Source of the DNA: J089 sp964549745
GTDB lineage: Bacteria > Fidelibacterota > Marinisomatia > Marinisomatales > J089
Assembly: GCA_964549745.1 (NCBI GenBank)
Contig: CAZJWP010000062.1
Span: forward strand, 1-13,286
Direction: 5' to 3'
Length of the DNA: 13,286 bases
Below are positions 7,837-13,286 of the stretch, piece by piece (position 1 is the first letter of the stretch; each line of letters starts with the position of its first letter). The position numbers were made by a program, and so were the translations under genes. The notes under the pieces are model-generated. The model saw nothing but the letters and a program-made list of their open reading frames with translations, was not told the DNA's origin and made no database searches.

Positions 7837-8177
7837 TAATTCTCTACGTCCAGCGCTTCTGTTTCCACATCGGTTCCCGCCATACCGGCGATGGCTGAAC
7901 GGGTCACGTTCATATTGGTGTTCTTATCCACTTTCAGTACAACAACTTTACCCTGGTTCTTAAAACCGCCGATGGTTCCATGGAGGCCGCCAACGGTCAC
8001 AACCTTATCGCCCTTTTTCAGAGCTTCCAGCAATTTTTGCTTTTCTTTCTGACGTTTGGTTTGGGGGCGGATCATGAGAAAATAGATAATCAACATGATC
8101 AGGATGAAAGGAAGGAAAGCCATGAGTCCTCCGCCCTGTGCTTGTCCGGTTCCGCCCATGCCAAAGAGTATATCCAC
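7836..8177 (-). CDS. yajC: Preprotein translocase subunit YajC
   Basis: Small accessory subunit of the SecDF-YajC complex in the inner membrane. The 113-residue protein has a glycine-rich N-terminus, one transmembrane helix (about 18-36) and the hallmark MIRPQTKRQKEKQK just after it. A small beta-rich YajC domain follows (GDKVVTVGGLHGTIGGF, 56-72). The start is GTG at 8177, chosen because an excellent AAGGAG lies six bases upstream; an in-frame ATG six codons later has no such site. SecD and SecF genes are not in the window. It is first in a short yajC-def unit. Confidence 0.95.
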   Translation of the reverse strand: MDILFGMGGTGQAQGGGLMAFLPFILIMLIIYFLMIRPQTKRQKEKQKLLEALKKGDKVVTVGGLHGTIGGFKNQGKVVVLKVDKNTNMNVTRSAIAGMAGTDVETEALDVEN

Positions 8178-8183
8178 ACTAAT

Positions 8184-8189
8184 CTCCTT
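8184..8189 (-). promoter_or_regulatory. Strong Shine-Dalgarno for yajC
   Basis: AAGGAG on the minus strand, six bases before the GTG at 8177. It is the clearest ribosome binding site in the window and fixes a non-ATG start. Confidence 0.8.
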
Positions 8190-8329
8190 ATTTTTAGACG
8201 GGAAAATTACCGAGGGATGGGACGAATTACAAAATTAAAGGGAGTAAAAAGAAGGATGGGTTCGTTTTTCAGTAAAAATATCCCAAAGTCCCCACCGCTG
8301 ACGATCTTTTGTTCATCAATTGTCAATCC

Positions 8330-8362
8330 CACGGACTCCACCAAAGGTGGGAGTCCTCCGTG
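8330..8362. repeat. Bulged palindrome in the yajC/glycosylase intergenic region
   Basis: The arms GGACTCC-ACC and GGTGG-GAGTCC flank an AAA loop, and outer CACG/CGTG arms extend the stem with small bulges. It sits in the 442-base divergent gap between yajC and the glycosylase. It has no T-run, so it does not look like an intrinsic terminator. The similar GGTGGGGACT (minus strand) near 8287-8296 suggests a degenerate repeat family. Confidence 0.5.
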
Positions 8363-8430
8363 CTTGATATATTGACGATAATTTTTGTAGTGCTCACCAC
8401 CCATAAATCGTTCGGCAATAAAAATGATTC

Positions 8431-8453
8431 AACCACGGCCATAAACCGTGGTT
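8431..8453. repeat. Perfect 8-bp hairpin AACCACGG/CCGTGGTT
   Basis: Eight perfect base pairs around the seven-base loop CCATAAA. The plus strand then reads TTCCC rather than a long T-run, so terminator function is weak at best. It could be an operator-like palindrome or part of the repeat tract around it. Confidence 0.5.
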
Positions 8454-8470
8454 TTCCCTATATCGGGATA

Positions 8471-8512
8471 AATTTCAAAAATCCACCTTTGTCCCCCTCT
8501 TTAAAATGGGTG
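8471..8512. repeat. Degenerate interspersed-repeat-like segment
   Basis: The plus strand reads AATTTCAAAAATCCACC, then TTTGTCCCCC, then TTTAAAATGGG. This pattern resembles pyrimidine-rich intergenic repeats seen in many environmental bacterial genomes, here worn. No protein-coding sense. The call rests on pattern memory and needs a genome-wide copy search. Confidence 0.3.
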
Positions 8513-8573
8513 AATAATGAATATTACCGGATTCCATTTCGGTTGAGGAGATTTAGGTTTGCCAAGCGAAGCC

Positions 8574-8602
8574 TTGATGTAGATTAGAGGGAAATATTTA
8601 AT
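8574..8602 (+). promoter_or_regulatory. Candidate sigma-70-like promoter of glycosylase-arfB
   Basis: TTGATG (8574-8579) and TTTAAT (8597-8602) are separated by 17 bases. Initiation would fall about ten bases before the ATG at 8620, leaving almost no leader, which fits the lack of a Shine-Dalgarno there. The match is modest, and FCB-group bacteria may use a different consensus. Confidence 0.3.
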
Positions 8603-8619
8603 CAACCTTAAATTATATC

Positions 8620-9297
8620 ATGGTTATTCCCAAATCCATCCCCAAATCCTTTTTTGATCGCGACCCGGTTGAACTGGCAAAAGCCTTGCTGGGCGCTGTA
8701 TTGTGGCATAGACCGGAAGGTGAATTGTGGCTGGCAGCGCGGATCATTGAAACAGAAGCGTATTACCAAAAGGAAAAAGGGAGCCATGCTTCACTGGGTT
8801 ACACCGAAAAACGGAAAGCCCTGTTCATGCCGCCGGGTACGATTTATATGTACTATGCCCGTGGTGGCGATTCCTTTAACATCAGTTGCGGCGATGCGGG
8901 CGATGCAGTGTTGATCAAGTCCGGGTTTCCCTACACGAAAGCTCCGGGATATGAAGAAATGATCCGAGTGATGCAGAATCGGAATCCGCTGAACGGACGG
9001 GTCCGCCCTCTTGAAAAACTTTGCGCCGGACAAACGTTATTGTGCAAAAGTATGGGAATTCGTGTCAAAGATTGGGACGGAAAGCCATTTGATCCGGAGA
9101 AATTGTTTATCTCAATGGGAACGGACTTTCCTTCCAGGATTATCCGTACAGTCCGGATGGGAATTCCCAAAGGAAGGGATGAATATTTGCACCTTCGTTT
9201 TATTGATAGAGACTACGCTAAGTTCTGCACCAGCAATCCATTGACAAAACGGAATTGGATTGAAAATCAACACTTCACCTTGTTATCAAAGAATTGA
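8620..9297 (+). CDS. AAG/MPG-type 3-methyladenine DNA glycosylase
   Basis: A 225-residue base-excision repair enzyme of the alkyladenine glycosylase family, which removes alkylated and deaminated purines. The core motif ARIIETEAYY (40-49) holds the expected catalytic Glu46 and base-stacking Tyr48. GSHASLGYTEKRKALFMPPGTIYMYYARGG (54-83) matches the region with the conserved His and the Tyr-rich strand, and NISCGDAGDAVLIK (87-100) matches the strand after it. The usual YGMH-type segment is replaced by ARGGDSFN, and the spacing between Glu46 and His56 is one residue shorter than in the human enzyme, so it belongs to a divergent branch. The ATG is fixed by an in-frame TAA at 8599-8601. No Shine-Dalgarno is visible. 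It leads a two-gene plus-strand unit with arfB, 12 bases apart. Confidence 0.9.
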   Translation: MVIPKSIPKSFFDRDPVELAKALLGAVLWHRPEGELWLAARIIETEAYYQKEKGSHASLGYTEKRKALFMPPGTIYMYYARGGDSFNISCGDAGDAVLIKSGFPYTKAPGYEEMIRVMQNRNPLNGRVRPLEKLCAGQTLLCKSMGIRVKDWDGKPFDPEKLFISMGTDFPSRIIRTVRMGIPKGRDEYLHLRFIDRDYAKFCTSNPLTKRNWIENQHFTLLSKN

Positions 9298-9309
9298 CAG
9301 GTCTCTCTC

Positions 9310-9747
9310 ATGAAAACCATTCATATCACCCGGAATATTTATCTGAATGATGACGATATCGAGTACCGGTTCATCAGTGCGTCCGGTCCCGGCGGCCAAC
9401 ATGTAAATCGGACGGCAACCGCTGTTCAGCTTAGATATGATCTTGAGAAAGCAGAACTTCCAATCAGTGTAAAAACGAAATTGCGGAAGCTGGCCGAAAA
9501 CAGGATCAACTTAGACGGGATACTGATCATTGAAGCACAAGAATTCCGGTCACAGCATCAGAATCGTCAAGCAGCGTTGGAGCGTTTGGTTTCTCTTATA
9601 AAAGAAGCGGCAAAGCCTAAAAAAAGACGTATACCAACTAAACCAACACGCGCTTCGAAAGAACGTCGGATTCAGAACAAGAAAATCCAGGGAGAGAAGA
9701 AAAAGCGGCGACGTTCGGTTCGACCGGGACCGGACCTTCCCGAATAA
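9310..9747 (+). CDS. arfB: Alternative ribosome-rescue factor B (peptidyl-tRNA hydrolase)
   Basis: A 145-residue ArfB/YaeJ protein, which enters the A site of ribosomes stalled without a stop codon and hydrolyses peptidyl-tRNA. The catalytic GGQ is at residues 28-30 within SASGPGGQHVNRTATAVQLRY. The compact release-factor domain 3 ends near residue 95. A long Lys/Arg-rich tail follows (about 101-139), the part that inserts in the mRNA channel. The small size and lack of a codon-recognition domain separate it from RF1/RF2. An AGG eight bases before the ATG is a weak ribosome site. The gene is convergent with the histidine kinase, only five bases between the stops. Confidence 0.94.
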   Translation: MKTIHITRNIYLNDDDIEYRFISASGPGGQHVNRTATAVQLRYDLEKAELPISVKTKLRKLAENRINLDGILIIEAQEFRSQHQNRQAALERLVSLIKEAAKPKKRRIPTKPTRASKERRIQNKKIQGEKKKRRRSVRPGPDLPE

Positions 9748-9771
9748 ACCGATTAATCAGGTTGCGGAAGG
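9735..9771. terminator. Possible bidirectional terminator across the convergent stops
   Basis: CCTTCC(C)G at 9735-9742 pairs with CGGAAGG at 9765-9771, and AACC (9747-9750) pairs with GGTT (9760-9763) inside. The hairpin spans the arfB and kinase stop codons. There is no T-run on either side, so classical intrinsic termination is doubtful. Confidence 0.35.
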
Positions 9772-10931
9772 TTGATCCGGATGACGGTCCCTTTGCCCGG
9801 TTCGGACGATTGGACCAGGATCTCGCCGTCATGCATATCTTCAATAATCCGTTTGGTCAGCGACAATCCTAAACCCCATCCCCTGGATTTAGTGGAATAA
9901 CCTGGTCTAAAAATATTTTTCCAGTGTTTTCGGGGAATTCCTTTTCCACTATCTTTTACCAAAATTTGAACCTGACTGTCAATCTGGTGGAGTTGAACAC
10001 GAATTCCCCCGGTTTTACCCTCAATGGCATCCAGACCGTTTTTAATAATATTCTCAATCGCCCAGGAAAGCAGGGTCCCATTGGCACGAATTCTCACATC
10101 CGGTTGAACTTCGTTCACAATGGTTATCGTCTTCCCCATATTGGGAATCCGACGTTGGAAATAGTGGACCAATTCTTCGATTAATGCGGACAAATCCACT
10201 TCCGAAAGCGTCGGCTCCGAACCCATTTTGCTGAAACGTTCACCGATCTGCTCCAACCGTCCCAGATCGATTTCCATATCGGACATGATTTCCGCTGACT
10301 TTTCGGGATGATCTTTAAGCCAGGTCATCCAACCCATCAATGACGAAATCGGTGTTCCCAACTGATGAGCAGTCTCACGGGCCATACCCACCCAGATATT
10401 TCTTTTTTCACTTTCACGGATGACCGAAAACGCAACAAAACCAAGTAGAATAAATAAAGCTACAGCTCCGATCTCGATATACGGTAACCAGATCAATTCC
10501 TGGATCAGGTCGGAATCTCCGAAATGTAAATAACCAAACGTAATCTTTTCCCCCGTTTCCGGATTGCTGAACACCAAAGCCAGCGGTCTATTCTGTTCGT
10601 CCATTGTATTCATAACGCGGGCAATCTTTGAAGGCGAATCGGCTTTTTTCGGCAAATTCCGCCAGGACACAGGTACACCTTTGGAATCAGACTGGATAAC
10701 CGGGAATTGAACTTTTTTGATGATATTCTCAAAGATGAATTCCAGATTTTCATCGCTCTGTGAAGCAACCGCAGACGTGATTAGCTCAGCGTACAATTGC
10801 GCAATTTCACGATTGTCATCCCGGAGAGAATTCACCAATTGTTGGGAATAGAAAACCAACCCGGCAACCAGAGCCAGACCGAGAACGAAAAGTCCTCTTT
10901 TAATATTCCCCGTCTGGTTAAACCACTTCAT
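9753..10931 (-). CDS. Membrane sensor histidine kinase (orphan)
   Basis: A 392-residue sensor kinase. Transmembrane helix 1 (about 13-32) and helix 2 (about 150-171) bracket a roughly 115-residue extracytoplasmic sensor region of no recognised fold. The H-box is GMARETAHQLGTPISSLMGW with phosphoacceptor His189. The catalytic ATPase domain shows the N-box ENIIKNGLDAI (Glu293, Asn294, Asn298), G1 DSGKGIP (327-333) and G2 GWGLGL (351-356), all intact. The MARETAHQLGTP H-box type is, as I recall, typical of Bacteroidota-like kinases. The start overlaps the end of the yfhO-like gene by 14 bases, with AAAGG directly before the ATG and GGAAA eight bases upstream. No response regulator gene is in the window, so partner and signal are unknown. 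Confidence 0.93.
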   Translation of the reverse strand: MKWFNQTGNIKRGLFVLGLALVAGLVFYSQQLVNSLRDDNREIAQLYAELITSAVASQSDENLEFIFENIIKKVQFPVIQSDSKGVPVSWRNLPKKADSPSKIARVMNTMDEQNRPLALVFSNPETGEKITFGYLHFGDSDLIQELIWLPYIEIGAVALFILLGFVAFSVIRESEKRNIWVGMARETAHQLGTPISSLMGWMTWLKDHPEKSAEIMSDMEIDLGRLEQIGERFSKMGSEPTLSEVDLSALIEELVHYFQRRIPNMGKTITIVNEVQPDVRIRANGTLLSWAIENIIKNGLDAIEGKTGGIRVQLHQIDSQVQILVKDSGKGIPRKHWKNIFRPGYSTKSRGWGLGLSLTKRIIEDMHDGEILVQSSEPGKGTVIRINLPQPD

Positions 10932-13281
10932 CCTTTGATTTCCGATCGGTGTAAAACATCCACCCGAGGATTAATACAACAAGTACCGTTGTCACTCGAG
11001 ATAAAATTGTCGTAACTATTCGGTAAGGATCTGAGTAAGAAAAGGTAATGGTATGATTTCCGGCAGGTACGGAAATTCCACGGAGGACAAAATCGGTCTT
11101 GTAAACAGGGGTTTTTTGTCCGTCGATTTTCGCAGTCAATCCATCCGGATAGTACATTTCAGACAGGACCAGAAATCCATTCCCCGAATTGTCGGTTTTC
11201 AACACCATCTCCTCCGGATCGGGATCCGATACTGTCACTTTCCCGGTAGTTAATGAGTCAGCTCCCAACCATGTTTTTTCAAGAATAGCCGTTGTTGAGG
11301 GAACAAAGCCCGGTGAAGTGACAGACTTCAACGCATCCGCCGGACTATGGTCCGGAGAGATTTGGGTCACGAACCATGCTTTGGGCAATACATCCAAATT
11401 TTGATAAACATTTTTATCCTCGGAAAAAACCTGTTTAAATCGCGGGTGAGTCATGGACTTAGAAGATACCAGGTATTTCACATTCAGCATATTTAAGACA
11501 GGAAGTTGATTCAATCCATTTGCATCCAATAAATCCTGATAAGTCCGGAGTTTCACTGGTCGATAACCACGCACACTTGGAATATTAAAATAAGCATAGC
11601 GATTTGTGTTCGAATCGTCAACCGGAAGAATGCGGCCTGTTCCAATATGTTTGACTAAAAAATCATCCGAAGGAGTTTTCCTAAATAAAGCATCAATATT
11701 TCGTTCCGGTTTTAAATCAAGGAATTCATGATCGACAACCCAGTAGTCTGCCACTGACATTACCAGGATTAATACGGGAAAGATTTTTACAGGCAGCTGC
11801 TCTTTGACTGACAACCAGATAAAGGCCAGTACACCTCCGGATAACACGACAGCAAGCATGCTGCCTTTATTGAAAAGGGACTTCCGTACATCAACCAAAG
11901 CGGCGATCACTTGGGCGTTGTATCGGGATGCTTCTTCCGGCCGCATAAAATGGAGGAGATTCCCTCCGAATAATGCCATTAACAATCCAATGCCGGTTAC
12001 TGCACCGATAATGAGAAATGTTCGTTTTAACAGATGTACTTTTACCTTGTGGTCTTCGGAAGATAAATATTTTAAGGTTTTATTTAATCCGGCCGCCCCC
12101 AGAATTGAAATAGTAAAGGGCAGCATAACATAAATCATGGATGGAATGCGAAACTTGCTGAAGAAAGGCGCAAATTTGAATAATGGCCAAAACAGGATCG
12201 GAAAGTATTTTCCGAACCCAATAATCAGGATGAGTAGTGTGCTAAACCATAAATATTTTTCTAACCTGTCCGGTTTGGATAATCCCAATCCCAGGAAGGC
12301 AAATAAAAGTGGAATCAACCCCAAATAGTGGGTTGACTGAGTAAACGGCATATATCCCCAATAAGCAGCGGATTTCACATCGCGAGTGGGAAAATTCTGG
12401 AGTCCGTAAAAGTAAGGATTTATAAAGGCGATTAATTCTTTGGGTTGGTAGGACCACTGGGTGGCGTAGTCCCAATCTGTGCCTGATTCGGATTGACCTT
12501 TTTTCTCCAATACAGTTTTGCCACCCCGGTTTGAATGCTTTTGAAACGAATAGACGGATGCATAGGGATCGGATACCATAAGGACGCCAACAATCAATCC
12601 TAACAGAACCAACCCACCGGCTTTGAACTGTGGCAGGGTTGTTTTCTCTTTTGAGAACCGGTCAGCAATGATGTTCCACAACCACCAGAATCCGGCAAGC
12701 ATCCAGGTATAATACACAACTTGGGGATGATTGGACCATAATTGTAGCGATGCAGCAATCGCCACCAGGAGAACGCCTTTCCACCGTCTTGTTTCCAACG
12801 TATAGTCGACGGCTGCCAAAACCCAGGGGATATAACTCATGGCAATGAATTTGGAGGCATGACCCGCATTGATTAATCCAAACATATAGGGTGTTAAAGC
12901 GTAGGATAGAGTCCCTAATAAAACAGCATATATTTGAAACCCCCGGCGTTTTAGAAATGCATATACTCCAAACCCACCAACAAGAAAAAACAGGAGAAAT
13001 CGCAGTCCTTTATTAATCCATGGAACTGAGATAAGTGAAGTAACCGGGCCGGAGTAACCAACGATATAACTTCCATATGCCGGCATTCCACTGAATAACA
13101 TGGGAAACCAATCCGGTTTGGCATCATGGGCCCCTTTGTAATGTTGAATCCACTCATTAATCGGTTGTCTGGCCACCGTATCGTTTGCAGCCGGAACCAA
13201 ACCATTGATCACCATTGGATATAAAAAGGCAAATACGACCAAAAGGAGCACCAGGATTGGAAGTCGGTGTTTCGCGAACAT
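10918..13281 (-). CDS. YfhO-family multi-pass membrane protein
   Basis: A 787-residue protein of the YfhO family (GT-C-like glycosyltransferase fold; some Gram-positive members modify wall or lipoteichoic polymers with sugars from lipid carriers). The first helix (about 8-27) leads to GLVPAANDT, with the Asp expected in the first outer loop. FSGMPAYGSY, NAGHASKFIAMSYIPW (138-153) and SNHPQVVYY (183-191) are family-like. About a dozen helices follow to about residue 510, then a beta-rich outer domain with the characteristic end: MYYPDGLTAKIDGQKTPVY and GISVPAGNHTITFSYSDPY. A final helix is followed by a charged tail. The ATG at 13281 lies five bases from the window edge, so an upstream start cannot be ruled out and the ribosome site is not visible. 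Acceptor and sugar are unknown. Confidence 0.9.
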   Translation of the reverse strand: MFAKHRLPILVLLLVVFAFLYPMVINGLVPAANDTVARQPINEWIQHYKGAHDAKPDWFPMLFSGMPAYGSYIVGYSGPVTSLISVPWINKGLRFLLFFLVGGFGVYAFLKRRGFQIYAVLLGTLSYALTPYMFGLINAGHASKFIAMSYIPWVLAAVDYTLETRRWKGVLLVAIAASLQLWSNHPQVVYYTWMLAGFWWLWNIIADRFSKEKTTLPQFKAGGLVLLGLIVGVLMVSDPYASVYSFQKHSNRGGKTVLEKKGQSESGTDWDYATQWSYQPKELIAFINPYFYGLQNFPTRDVKSAAYWGYMPFTQSTHYLGLIPLLFAFLGLGLSKPDRLEKYLWFSTLLILIIGFGKYFPILFWPLFKFAPFFSKFRIPSMIYVMLPFTISILGAAGLNKTLKYLSSEDHKVKVHLLKRTFLIIGAVTGIGLLMALFGGNLLHFMRPEEASRYNAQVIAALVDVRKSLFNKGSMLAVVLSGGVLAFIWLSVKEQLPVKIFPVLILVMSVADYWVVDHEFLDLKPERNIDALFRKTPSDDFLVKHIGTGRILPVDDSNTNRYAYFNIPSVRGYRPVKLRTYQDLLDANGLNQLPVLNMLNVKYLVSSKSMTHPRFKQVFSEDKNVYQNLDVLPKAWFVTQISPDHSPADALKSVTSPGFVPSTTAILEKTWLGADSLTTGKVTVSDPDPEEMVLKTDNSGNGFLVLSEMYYPDGLTAKIDGQKTPVYKTDFVLRGISVPAGNHTITFSYSDPYRIVTTILSRVTTVLVVLILGWMFYTDRKSKDEVV

Positions 13282-13286
13282 GAGCT

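Noticed and set aside
8207..8404. 65-codon minus-strand ORF upstream of yajC
   Set aside because: No ribosome site, crosses a palindrome, and reads like translated intergenic repeat. Not called as a gene.
8281..8512. CRISPR-like array
   Set aside because: The short palindromes differ from each other and are unevenly spaced; no direct repeats with unique spacers and no cas gene.
8309..8587. 92-codon plus-strand ORF before the glycosylase
   Set aside because: Runs through hairpins and repeat-like sequence, with no ribosome site and no recognisable domain.

Overview
This 13.3-kb window is compact bacterial chromosome of moderate GC content. It reads as housekeeping genes plus envelope genes, with no phage, plasmid, transposase or CRISPR signature. 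Gene content suggests a member of the FCB superphylum or a relative (Bacteroidota, Ignavibacteria, Calditrichota, Marinimicrobia type). The clues are a YfhO-type giant membrane protein, a BatA-type von Willebrand membrane protein, and a histidine kinase with a MARETAHQLGTP H-box. This placement is an inference from protein character, not a phylogeny.

Layout. (1) Positions 1-6861, minus strand, hold a tightly packed run read right to left: fmt (initiator-tRNA formylation), rsmB (16S rRNA m5C methylation), a membrane-anchored protein with three PASTA domains, a dolichol/phytol-kinase-like lipid kinase, a BatA-type VWA protein, and hflX (ribosome-associated GTPase, C-terminus cut by the window edge). 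Neighbouring genes overlap by 4-8 bases or are 3 bases apart, so this is almost certainly one operon. (2) Positions 6862-7299 are a gap between def and fmt. It carries an imperfect inverted-repeat element and two small overlapping reading frames that may be a small membrane protein or its frameshifted remains. (3) Positions 7300-8177, minus strand: yajC then def, overlapping by one base. (4) Positions 8178-8619: a divergent intergenic region full of hairpins and what look like degenerate interspersed repeats. (5) Positions 8620-9747, plus strand: an AAG/MPG-type DNA glycosylase and arfB (rescue of stalled ribosomes). (6) Positions 9753-13281, minus strand: yfhO-like gene then an overlapping orphan histidine kinase, convergent with arfB.

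Themes. Much of the window concerns the start, quality and end of translation (fmt, def, rsmB, hflX, arfB). YajC links it to protein export. The PASTA protein, polyprenol-type kinase, VWA protein and YfhO/kinase pair point to cell envelope work. Several genes start at GTG or TTG; three of these (yajC, rsmB, PASTA gene) are well supported by Shine-Dalgarno sites or stop/start overlaps. I found no clear-cut new defence or mobile system. The best leads are the kinase-less PASTA gene behind rsmB, the YfhO-histidine kinase pair without a response regulator, and the two repeat-bearing intergenic regions.
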